Source: Chlamydiia bacterium (lineage in GTDB: Bacteria; Chlamydiota; Chlamydiia; Chlamydiales; SM23-39). From it: 41,933 nt of DNA. The position numbers were made by a program, and so were the translations under genes. Numbering within the stretch: the first letter of the stretch is position 1; each line of letters opens with the position of its first letter. The stretch lies in the NCBI GenBank assembly GCA_016213175.1, contig JACRBF010000049.1, positions 1 through 41,933 of the forward strand, written 5' to 3'. Positions 26,353 through 33,123 of this stretch are shown here, piece by piece. A model generated the notes under the pieces. That model was not told the DNA's origin, did not search any database, and was given only the letters and a program-made list of their open reading frames with translations.

Positions 26353-26799
26353 CTAATTCGCGACTTTCGATCCTCTGCTGAGGTAATTTTCCTGATATCC
26401 CTTAATGTCGTCGATGTGGATGACCCAAGCAGCGCCTTTGCGATGCGCTTTTAAAAGGCCTACTCGTGTGGCATAATAAATTTTTTGCGCAGGAACATTA
26501 AGAAATTGGGCGGCTTGATTGACTGAGTAGAAACCTTTTCGGTTATCAAAGAGAAGTTCTCCATCGAAGATCGATTTTGTGCGTGAATATTTGTTTTTAC
26601 GGTATTCTTCAAGATCGTCTAAATGAATGGTCCAGCGGGTGGCGTCTTTGGAGGCTTTGAGTTTTTTTTGTTTAATTGCCACATAGATTGCCTGGCGTGT
26701 TACATTATTAATCCGCGCGGCCTCTGTAATCGAGACTACCTTCGTAGTGTCATTCTGATCTTGATGGGTTTCTTGTCCCCATAATTTTTCTTGGTCCAT
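26353..26799 (-). CDS. euo: EUO-like DNA-binding regulator with two HTH domains
   Basis: A 148-residue protein containing two copies of an excisionase/MerR-like helix-turn-helix unit: residues 22-67 (VSITEAARINNVTRQAIYVA, then TRWTIHLDDLEEY) and 91-137 (YSVNQAAQFLNVPAQKIYYA, then AAWVIHIDDIKGY). The linker YSRTKSIFDGELLFDN matches what I recall of chlamydial EUO, an early-expressed repressor of late developmental genes. Position agrees: EUO adjoins recJ in Chlamydia. It is shorter than Chlamydia EUO (about 180 residues). GAGGGAG precedes the ATG. It diverges from an AT-rich region upstream of three unknown genes, which it could control; that is inference. Confidence 0.85.
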   Translation of the reverse strand: MDQEKLWGQETHQDQNDTTKVVSITEAARINNVTRQAIYVAIKQKKLKASKDATRWTIHLDDLEEYRKNKYSRTKSIFDGELLFDNRKGFYSVNQAAQFLNVPAQKIYYATRVGLLKAHRKGAAWVIHIDDIKGYQENYLSRGSKVAN

Positions 26800-27116
26800 G
26801 GTTTCTCCCTCAAATAACAGTGTTTAACGGATCTCTGACTAGCCAGTTAATTAAAAATGCAACAAGCTCTCAGTCGTTAATTTTAATTCTTTTGAGTAAC
26901 CATTATTTCATACAGCAAACTAAAAATCAATAAAATTGATCTAAATTATTATCTACTAATCCTTTCTTCGTAGTGCTGTTATATATTTTATTGATCGTAT
27001 TAAAAAATTAAAGTATCCCTTATTTGTTGTTTTTGTACATAGTTTACTTTTAATTTTGTATAATATTTAGATATAGTTTGTTTTTATTAATGCAATATCG
27101 TTGATTGGGGGGGGTT
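26800..27116. promoter_or_regulatory. AT-rich divergent regulatory region between euo and the first unknown gene
   Basis: About 317 bp with no gene, visibly richer in A and T than any other stretch. It contains TATAAT at 27059-27064 (plus strand) with no convincing -35 box, and many T/A tracts. EUO is reported to bind AT-rich sites, including its own promoter, so this is the natural place to look for its operators. I can point to no specific operator repeat. Confidence 0.5.
27107..27114 (+). promoter_or_regulatory. Eight-G tract acting as ribosome binding site
   Basis: GGGGGGGG lies 2 bp before the ATG at 27117 and is the only Shine-Dalgarno-like sequence. Homopolymeric G tracts are prone to slippage, and here a length change would alter ribosome-binding strength and spacing. 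It also falls within an in-frame TTG start (27105) that would be put out of frame by slippage. Confidence 0.5.
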
Positions 27117-27944
27117 ATGTCTGTAACATTTGTGGGATTGAAAAAGGAACTTGATGCAGTAGAAAGAGGAGGGATATTCGATTCACAAGCAACCAAGACT
27201 GCAAGGAATGACGCTGTTGCGAAGATTGCGGATCAAGTGATCCAACTGTCTCTTAGTAAGGGATGTGCGAATGCGGATGCTGATGAATTAGAGTGCTATA
27301 AGGCGCTGCACAAGCGCTATGAAAGTGAAGAAGTCATTGATTTAGACATGAGCCAAGAGCTTGATGGTTTCGAAAAGGCCTGCATACGCACTGCCAAGGC
27401 GATGCAGCAGTGCGCAGCAAAGCATTCTCCCGAAATTTATATGAAGCAGGGCAGTTCCTCTCAGGCTGCAGAATGTTGGCGTGAGCGTGACTGGTTGTGT
27501 CAACGGATGACAGAACTCTTCGACGCCTTAAAGCGGATGCAATCAAAATTACTCAAAGCCCAGTATCAGGCTCCGCGGGATTCGTTAGAGAGCATAGAGG
27601 CATTTTCCAAGCGCCGGCAGACAATGATCGCCTCCTTCAACAAAATCGCAGATCTTCAGGAGGCGCTTACTCAAACTACGAGTTCTCTGGACTCTCAAAA
27701 GCTCTTTGAACAGGCATTAACGCCTCGGTTGGAAGCAGATCGTGCTGCGCTGAATCAACGCCACGCTGCCAAATTGGGAGCGTTGCAAAAACGCTTGGCT
27801 GTAGTGCAGAGGGCCTCTCTTTGTGCGGCCGTAGCTTTGGGCGTTTCCGGAGTTCTTAATGGGATGGAAGGCTCCTCAATCAAGGCGGGTGCCTTTGTAT
27901 GCATAGGGGTGATGACAGTTGCGTCACGTTGGCTCATAAAATAA
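27117..27944 (+). CDS. Unknown helical protein with C-terminal hydrophobic pair (paralogue 1 of 3)
   Basis: A 275-residue protein I do not recognise. Residues 1-230 are predicted mainly helical and charged, with DELECYKAL at 56-64 and AFSKRRQTM at 162-170. The end carries two hydrophobic stretches (about 234-250 and 257-272) separated by a short Gly/Ser loop, similar in layout to the bilobed domain of chlamydial inclusion membrane (Inc) proteins. It shares motifs with the next gene. I start at the ATG at 27117; a TTG at 27105 is possible. It is possibly a type III-secreted membrane protein, but there is no direct evidence. Confidence 0.75.
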   Translation: MSVTFVGLKKELDAVERGGIFDSQATKTARNDAVAKIADQVIQLSLSKGCANADADELECYKALHKRYESEEVIDLDMSQELDGFEKACIRTAKAMQQCAAKHSPEIYMKQGSSSQAAECWRERDWLCQRMTELFDALKRMQSKLLKAQYQAPRDSLESIEAFSKRRQTMIASFNKIADLQEALTQTTSSLDSQKLFEQALTPRLEADRAALNQRHAAKLGALQKRLAVVQRASLCAAVALGVSGVLNGMEGSSIKAGAFVCIGVMTVASRWLIK

Positions 27945-27966
27945 GCCACGGTTTCAAAATTATCGA

Positions 27967-27991
27967 TATAATTACTAATGAATTATGAGGG
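27967..27991 (+). promoter_or_regulatory. -10 box and GAGGG ribosome binding site of paralogue 2
   Basis: TATAAT at 27967-27972 is followed by an AT-rich leader and GAGGG at 27987-27991, four bases before the ATG at 27996. It closely resembles the leader of the proline-rich gene at 2105. Confidence 0.5.
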
Positions 27992-27995
27992 TTTT

Positions 27996-28919
27996 ATGAC
28001 TTCGTCAGTTTCTATGTACGATCGGTTGATGCAAGCGTTGCACGCGCTTCCCGTTACGAAAGATCCAAAAAGGGATGATGTGCTGCAAGAGATCGCCTTG
28101 AAGATCGATGAGATTTCCCCGGCTTTAGGGGCGCGTGACCAAGTAAGGCTTGCCTGGGCGCTGAAAGCAGCCCGCTGTATGTGTGTCTCTGAACTATCCC
28201 AAATGTTAGAAAAAGATTTGCCTTGGTTCGAAAGGACAGGAAGGCTCGCAGCGGTTGAGGAGATCGCCTCTCAAGCGCTTAAGCTATCGAGCCCAATTGC
28301 AACGGAAAGAGAGAAGGAAGAATTAGAGCTTTACCGAGCGTTGAGTAAAAAGGGTGGCGGGGATGTTTCCCTAGAGAATGCAGAGAGTGAGTTGATATCG
28401 GTAGATTGCGATTTATCAGGAATATCCAATACCACGGCAATGCTTCGTGCCGAATACGGGAACTTATGCAATGACCCGCAGCCGAATCAAGCTTCTCGCG
28501 ATGCGTTTGAGAGTAGGCGCCGCCAATTTCGTCACCATGTAGTGAAGAAGGCGATTACGCAGCTGTCTCGGTGCAGAGAGACTCTTATTAGAGGAGTCTG
28601 TTCTTCACAAAGCGCCGATCATAGGAATGATGCACAGGGGTTATCCTTGCGTATCACCCATTTGCAACGTCTTGTAAAGCAGGTCGATCAATGGATTGGT
28701 TTTCTTGAGGGTTGCAGTCGTTCTGTTGATGGCAGGCAATTAGCCGCAGATTATGCCCAGATGACGCAAAAGGGAGGAGTTCAGTCAGAGAAGGCGTTAG
28801 GATTTACTCTCAAAAGGGCTGTTAAAGCGTTCCTGGGAATTGGGATGATTGCAGGAGGCGTCATAGGATGTGGTGTTAGTGGGGTGAGTGTTTATAATAA
28901 GTATTATAAACATGTGTAA
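27996..28919 (+). CDS. Unknown helical protein with C-terminal hydrophobic segment (paralogue 2 of 3)
   Basis: A 307-residue protein of unknown function. I start at 27996 because GAGGG precedes it and the TATAAT is too close to the in-frame ATG at 27978. The body is helical and charged. Shared features: EELELYRAL (108-116) matches DELECYKAL of the previous gene, AFESRRRQF (170-178) matches AFSKRRQTM, and DLSG (139-142) and GVCSSQSAD (200-208) match DLSG and GVCSANNSD of the next gene. The last 33 residues hold one glycine-rich hydrophobic segment (about 279-300) and a short basic tail (NKYYKHV). Membrane insertion is likely; the cell compartment is unknown. Confidence 0.75.
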   Translation: MTSSVSMYDRLMQALHALPVTKDPKRDDVLQEIALKIDEISPALGARDQVRLAWALKAARCMCVSELSQMLEKDLPWFERTGRLAAVEEIASQALKLSSPIATEREKEELELYRALSKKGGGDVSLENAESELISVDCDLSGISNTTAMLRAEYGNLCNDPQPNQASRDAFESRRRQFRHHVVKKAITQLSRCRETLIRGVCSSQSADHRNDAQGLSLRITHLQRLVKQVDQWIGFLEGCSRSVDGRQLAADYAQMTQKGGVQSEKALGFTLKRAVKAFLGIGMIAGGVIGCGVSGVSVYNKYYKHV

Positions 28920-28968
28920 TAATATCCCGTTAACTGTTTTTTTGTTTATAAATAAGTGAAATAAGTAG

Positions 28969-29003
28969 TATAATTTTCGTATTGTAATGAAATGAATTAG
29001 AGG
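28969..29003 (+). promoter_or_regulatory. -10 box and AGAGG ribosome binding site of paralogue 3
   Basis: TATAAT at 28969-28974 and AGAGG at 28999-29003 stand in the 92-bp gap between paralogues 2 and 3. The -35 region is only AT-rich. Each of the three genes thus has its own -10 box rather than one operon promoter. Confidence 0.5.
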
Positions 29004-29011
29004 TTGTTTTT

Positions 29012-30265
29012 ATGACTCATCGTGTTAATCCTGTTTCTCCTGTACGGCTAGGTCAAGCTCAACCACAAGCCACGACGATACAGCCTTGCCCCCTGAATAC
29101 GAGTGCTGGGGCGGCTCTAGCAGATCAAGAAATGCTCCACAACTGGTTTAATCGCAGGATTACGTCGTATGCGCAGTCGTTTAACGCAGCGCAAAAACGG
29201 TATGAAGATGAGCATTGCTGGTACAAGCGGAATGCGTGGACGAAAGCGCTCCCGCGTTTGGAGAGAGAGGTTATAAGCAGCAGAACCCGGCTGCAAGGAA
29301 ACTTAGAGAATTTGCGGATCGAGTTGGCTGAACAGGCTATTGCAATGCAGCTCCCTGCGGCAGAGTTGCAGACTCTGTATGACAGAATTGAAACGGTTGC
29401 AAAGAACGCTAGACTGAGGGAGCAGGATGAGACTGATTCCGGTATTACTCTGAGGCCTGCAGATTTGAGTGGGGTTCCGCAGCCGCTATCGGCGAAAGAG
29501 AACGAGTTAACTCTTCTGCACGGAACTATGAACTTGGGAGATCCAGCTCCCGTAGCACAGTCGACGGATACAGTAATGCACAATCAGAAGACCTTGGATA
29601 CTCAGATGCGTACATTTACCCGCTGGTGCAGTACGGCAACGAAAGCGGAATTACAGGCTGCTGTGGTGAACGCCTATGTGCCAAAGCCCCGGGTTCCTGC
29701 AACGTACGTCAACAACGTTTTCACTCTGGCTGATCCTGGAACACCAGCTACTCAAGGGGGCAACGTCTTTGAGGAGAAAGTAGAAGTCTTAACTGTGGAG
29801 TTTAAGAGACAGCAGAAGCTGCTCGAGATGGAATTGCGGAAATGGAAAAACGTCTCGGCGTACGGTGTCTGCTCTGCAAACAATTCAGACGAGCTAAGCG
29901 CGCTGTGTAGGCAAAATATTGAGGAAATTACCGCCTTGATCGCAAAAAATAAAGAGACTCTCTCTGCATTAGGAGCTATGCAGCTCGATGATGCGTTAGA
30001 TGCTGCGCGTACCGGCTCTGCCTACTGGGTCAGAACCAAGAAGTGGTGTAACGGTCAAGTCGCCGATATGCTTGATACCGTGGGTTCTGTTGCTGATAGC
30101 GGGGTAAAGGGTCTCTTCAAAGGTGTCTTATGGGGCACGGTAGGGGTGGCAGCAGCCACCGTAGGGGGTACGGCTCTTTACTGGGGAGGGAGGGCAGTCG
30201 TGCCGGTCATCGGCAGCCTTATTCCTCCATTAGGCAGGCTGGTTGCATGGATGGAGTGGGTCTAA
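29012..30265 (+). CDS. Unknown helical protein with C-terminal hydrophobic pair (paralogue 3 of 3)
   Basis: A 417-residue protein of unknown function. The first 35 residues are rich in Pro, Gln, Thr and Ser and look unstructured, as type III signals often do. A long helical region follows, with DLSG at 151-154, a Pro/Thr-rich linker at about 222-250, then a second helical region with GVCSANNSDE (285-294) and the downstream pattern IEEITALI resembling ITHLQRLV of paralogue 2. The C-terminus has two hydrophobic stretches (about 370-392 and 395-414) rich in Gly, Ala and Val, separated by one arginine. This again recalls Inc-type hairpins. No enzyme motif is seen. Confidence 0.75.
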   Translation: MTHRVNPVSPVRLGQAQPQATTIQPCPLNTSAGAALADQEMLHNWFNRRITSYAQSFNAAQKRYEDEHCWYKRNAWTKALPRLEREVISSRTRLQGNLENLRIELAEQAIAMQLPAAELQTLYDRIETVAKNARLREQDETDSGITLRPADLSGVPQPLSAKENELTLLHGTMNLGDPAPVAQSTDTVMHNQKTLDTQMRTFTRWCSTATKAELQAAVVNAYVPKPRVPATYVNNVFTLADPGTPATQGGNVFEEKVEVLTVEFKRQQKLLEMELRKWKNVSAYGVCSANNSDELSALCRQNIEEITALIAKNKETLSALGAMQLDDALDAARTGSAYWVRTKKWCNGQVADMLDTVGSVADSGVKGLFKGVLWGTVGVAAATVGGTALYWGGRAVVPVIGSLIPPLGRLVAWMEWV

Positions 30266-30275
30266 ACAGTCGAGC

Positions 30276-30489
30276 CAGTTGCAAAACTATCCGCCGCCGT
30301 AAAATCCGCCGCCCTTCGGGCCTGGGCGCTTCGCTTCCCTGCTCCGCACTGAGAAGGTCCATCAGGACTTTCTCGTGTTTCCGCAGCCTCGCCTGCCCAC
30401 TTGGGCAGGCCGCCGTTGTCGCTGTCCGGGCGACTATGTCGCCCTTCGCAAAATCATCGATTTTTCAAGGGCGGGGAGTTTTGTAACTG
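30276..30489. repeat. 214-bp unit with inverted ends and a chain of hairpins
   Basis: CAGTTGCAAAACT (30276-30288) is matched in inverse by AGTTTTGTAACTG (30477-30489), with one mismatch. Inside are at least four hairpins: GCCC/GGGC (30311-30321), GAGAAGGTCC with GGACTTTCTC (30351-30374, one G-T), GCCTGCCCA/TGGGCAGGC (30391-30410), and GGGCGAC/GTCGCCC (30428-30444). The left end recurs at 24509-24543. No coding sequence is supported. It could be a REP/BIME-like or structured-RNA-bearing repeat. Confidence 0.7.
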
Positions 30490-30522
30490 CCTTCAGTCTC
30501 TCAAATCTGTACAAATCAAGCG

Positions 30523-30566
30523 CAACTCCCATTTTCTATACCGCGCGGTATAGAAAATGGGAGTTG
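30523..30566. repeat. Perfect 44-bp palindrome
   Basis: CAACTCCCATTTTCTATACC (30523-30542) continues GCGC and then the exact inverse to 30566, with no spacer. There is no T run after it, so it is not a standard terminator. It stands between the hairpin unit and the bamD promoter. Confidence 0.9.
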
Positions 30567-30592
30567 TGTGTGTGCTCCATCGCTTGCATTCC

Positions 30593-30622
30593 TTGACATC
30601 AAACCCTAGTTTCTTCTACGCT
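30593..30622 (+). promoter_or_regulatory. Possible promoter of bamD-lptE-rsbW
   Basis: A perfect TTGACA lies at 30593-30598; the best -10 candidate is TACGCT at 30617-30622, 18 bp away and weak. The -35 box is convincing, the -10 is not. Confidence 0.4.
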
Positions 30623-30651
30623 GCTTCTTTGTTCATACGTTGTCCAAGCCC

Positions 30652-31590
30652 ATGAGTAAAATTCTCTTTTATCCTTTTTTCATTCTTTTTGCCCTGACCG
30701 CTCTGTGTTTTGAAGGACAGGAGTTTATCCCTGTGCGTAGGGAGGGGGGGGCTGCTCTTGACTATCACAGTTATTTACAAGAATCTCTGCGGGATCGGGA
30801 TTGGTGGTCGGCGATCGATTACGCGGGGATGATCTCTCGTTATTTTCCCGATAGTCCGTTTGCCCAAGAGGCCGATTTTCTCGCTGGGGATGCCTACTAC
30901 AAGTTGGGGCAGCTCGATTTGGCTAATGAGAGCTTCAGCGCCTACTTAGGCCATTCTGCCTCTCCGAAACACTTCGAGGAGGCGATCCTCTATAAATTCA
31001 ATATTGCTGAGCAGTTCCGGTCTGGGGTCAAAAAACATTTATTTGGATCGCATAAATTGCCTAAAATCCTCTCCGCTGATGAGGATGCAATCCAGATCTA
31101 TGATGAGGTGGTGACTGCGTTTCCTCACGACGAAGTAGCGGCAAAAGCGCTTCTCGGTAAAGCGGAGCTCCAGGCGAAAGCGGAGGATTATAAATCCAGT
31201 CTGGAGACTTTGGATCTATTGATTCGGCGATTCCCGAAACATGATCTAGCGGTGCGGGCTTTTCTGGAGAAAAGCAGGGTGTACCACGCCGAGTGCAAAG
31301 AACAAAGTTTGGACCCAGCTCTTCTCGATCTCGCTGATCTTAATCTCCGTAAATTCCGTCTCGCATTCCCGCGGGAGGATCGCCTTGCAGAGGCTGAAAA
31401 AGGGTTGCGAGGGATGCAAGAGATTTTTGCAGAACATCTCATGGAAACAGGGCGCTTTTTTGAAAAAACTCACAAAATTCCTGCCTCCATTATCTATTAC
31501 TCGAAGGTATTGTCCCAATACCCCGAGACGGAGGCTGCCTCTATCGCTAAGACAAAATTAGAAAGTCTGCAAGCGTCTGGGCATCTGTAA
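30652..31590 (+). CDS. bamD: Outer membrane assembly TPR protein, BamD-like
   Basis: A 312-residue exported protein with an N-terminal hydrophobic signal (MSKILFYPFFILFALTALC) and tetratricopeptide-like repeats: SAIDYAGMISRYFPDSPFAQEADF, DEVVTAFPHDEVAAKALLGK, DLLIRRFPKHDLAVRAFLEK and YYSKVLSQYPETEAASIAKT. This is the BamD/YfiO pattern and fits the position of the comparable Chlamydia gene CT547. BamD proteins are normally lipidated; the only cysteine in place (TALC) has Leu before it, a poor lipobox, so anchoring is uncertain. I use the ATG at 30652 rather than the TTG at 30640. lptE follows at once. Confidence 0.8.
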   Translation: MSKILFYPFFILFALTALCFEGQEFIPVRREGGAALDYHSYLQESLRDRDWWSAIDYAGMISRYFPDSPFAQEADFLAGDAYYKLGQLDLANESFSAYLGHSASPKHFEEAILYKFNIAEQFRSGVKKHLFGSHKLPKILSADEDAIQIYDEVVTAFPHDEVAAKALLGKAELQAKAEDYKSSLETLDLLIRRFPKHDLAVRAFLEKSRVYHAECKEQSLDPALLDLADLNLRKFRLAFPREDRLAEAEKGLRGMQEIFAEHLMETGRFFEKTHKIPASIIYYSKVLSQYPETEAASIAKTKLESLQASGHL

Positions 31591-31615
31591 AATAAGCATC
31601 CTGTTTCCATTCCTT

Positions 31616-32179
31616 TTGTTTGTTAGCTGTGGATACCATTGGCAGCCAGCCTATCCCCATGGAGAGGTGGTGCGGCCTACCATTGCGATTCCCTATGTAT
31701 CTGGCGATGCAGACGGCTCTTTGACAGGAGAAGTCGTTCGGGCGGTCGCTTTATCCGGGATCGGGGAGGTGTGTCAGGGGGAGGCGCAATATCGATTCCA
31801 GGCTCGGATTGTCCACGCGGAGACGCAGCCGATTGGCTATCGACGCGATCGCCAAGAGATCCGAGGAGAGAGTCAAAAAAATCTCGTGGCAGCGGAAGAG
31901 AGGAGGACTGTGATGGTAGAAGTGGCATTGTATGAGGGGGATTCTGAGCGGATTGTCAGCGGTCCTTTTCGGATTGAAGCGTACTCTGAGTATGATTATG
32001 TGGACGGGGATTCGATCCAGGATCTTGTTTTTTTCAATTCTAGGGGAAAAAGCGAGGTTGTTCTCCCCTTTTCCTTAGGTCAGCTCGAATCGATCGAGTC
32101 GGCACAGGAGGCTGCTATGCGTCCGCTGAATGTGCGCCTTGCGAAAAAAATGGTCGATGCGGTTTTCGCAGAGTGGTAG
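31616..32179 (+). CDS. lptE: LPS-assembly lipoprotein, LptE-like
   Basis: A protein of about 187 residues, probably the LptE partner of LptD in placing LPS in the outer membrane. It carries a lipobox FVSC followed by GYHW, then RPTIAIPYVSGD, the usual LptE start. The first recognised start (TTG, 31616) leaves only four residues before the cysteine, too short for a signal peptide. The same frame upstream encodes KISILFPFLLFVSC, an ideal lipoprotein signal, but no ATG, GTG or TTG opens it; only CTG (31577), ATA (31592) or CTG (31601) are available. The real start is therefore probably upstream and non-standard. Its neighbours bamD and the Lpx genes support envelope function. Confidence 0.75.
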   Translation: MFVSCGYHWQPAYPHGEVVRPTIAIPYVSGDADGSLTGEVVRAVALSGIGEVCQGEAQYRFQARIVHAETQPIGYRRDRQEIRGESQKNLVAAEERRTVMVEVALYEGDSERIVSGPFRIEAYSEYDYVDGDSIQDLVFFNSRGKSEVVLPFSLGQLESIESAQEAAMRPLNVRLAKKMVDAVFAEW

Positions 32180-32189
32180 ATTAGGGTCT

Positions 32190-32609
32190 ATGTATGAGAG
32201 AGCCTCTTTTACTGCGACGATCGAACACCTGGCGCAAATGCTCTCTTGGTTGCGAGAGAGATTTTTCAAGGGGGGCGTGGATGCGAAGACTTCTCGCAGA
32301 ATGGAGCTTGCCTCGGAGGAGGTTCTCGTCAATATCATCCATCACGCCTATCCTGAGCGAAGCGCCCGGGTAGAGATCGAAGTGACGATCGGGGAGAAGC
32401 GTCTGGAAATTGCCATTCGCGATTGGGGAGATCCCTTTGATCCTCTCTCTCAGCCCTTGCCTGAGCATCTGGATGCGGGAATCGAGGAGAGAGAGGTTGG
32501 GGGGCTTGGTATTTACCTCATGCGCCAGATCGTCGATGAGGCGAGCTACCAGCGCGAGGGCTCTATGAATCTTTTAAAGATGATCAAGCATTTTTCTCGA
32601 AGGATGTAA
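32190..32609 (+). CDS. rsbW: RsbW-type serine/threonine kinase (anti-sigma factor family)
   Basis: A 139-residue HATPase domain protein. The N box is ELASEEVLVNIIHHAY (about 38-53), the G1 box DWGDPFDP (about 80-87), and the G2 region VGGLGIYLMRQIVDE (about 103-117). In Bacillus such proteins bind a sigma factor and phosphorylate its antagonist; chlamydiae use RsbW-like proteins in partner-switching control. The targets are not encoded in this window. The start at 32190 has AGGG upstream and removes 20 residues that merely read the end of lptE in another frame. The 3' end overlaps the convergent unknown gene by 26 bp. Confidence 0.88.
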   Translation: MYERASFTATIEHLAQMLSWLRERFFKGGVDAKTSRRMELASEEVLVNIIHHAYPERSARVEIEVTIGEKRLEIAIRDWGDPFDPLSQPLPEHLDAGIEEREVGGLGIYLMRQIVDEASYQREGSMNLLKMIKHFSRRM

Positions 32610-33015
32610 GGGTCTCTTCCGTTTCTAGCATATCGCGTAAAAAGTGTTGTAAGACCTTGAGGACATGCCGTGGGGTGTTGTACACGCCATGTGTGGCGAA
32701 CACGATTTCAAGGGTTGCGTTTTCTGGATGGTTCAGAGCGATCAGGACATAAGTAACAGGTTGCTCCTCTTCCGTTTTAGGGATGATCCACACAATGAAC
32801 TGTTCGTTGAATAGAGTAACTTTTTCTGCGCTTTCAATAACATGGAAATACTGAGTAAGGTCTTCCGTCTCTTCTCCTTCGACTTGCAAACTGTGTAAAA
32901 GTCCTTGATCGTGTAGGAATTGCAAGTCAATACTAACAATTCCATCATGGGCAAAATGGGGAAGGTCGCAGGCGAACTTCCTATAGGCCTCTTCGATCTG
33001 CAAAGGATTTAACAT
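32584..33015 (-). CDS. Conserved chlamydial protein of unknown function
   Basis: A 143-residue soluble acidic protein without signal peptide or membrane segment. It appears as a mixed alpha/beta domain (IVSIDLQFLHDQGLL, FIVWIIPKTE, PVTYVLIALNHP, TLEIVFATHGVY, then a C-terminal helix). GGGAGG precedes the ATG at good spacing, confirming it is real. In Chlamydia a gene of unknown function (CT550, from memory) lies between rsbW and dacF, so this is probably its counterpart. I do not recognise a family. Confidence 0.75.
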   Translation of the reverse strand: MLNPLQIEEAYRKFACDLPHFAHDGIVSIDLQFLHDQGLLHSLQVEGEETEDLTQYFHVIESAEKVTLFNEQFIVWIIPKTEEEQPVTYVLIALNHPENATLEIVFATHGVYNTPRHVLKVLQHFLRDMLETEETLTSFEKNA

Positions 33016-33123
33016 CCAAACCTCCCGAGGGCAACACCGCCCGTAGTCTCAGAGTAGAGGATAAAAGTATCCTTGTCAAGGGGGGTTCTCTTTATTTTTA
33101 GGAAGCCTTTATACTGTCGGTAT

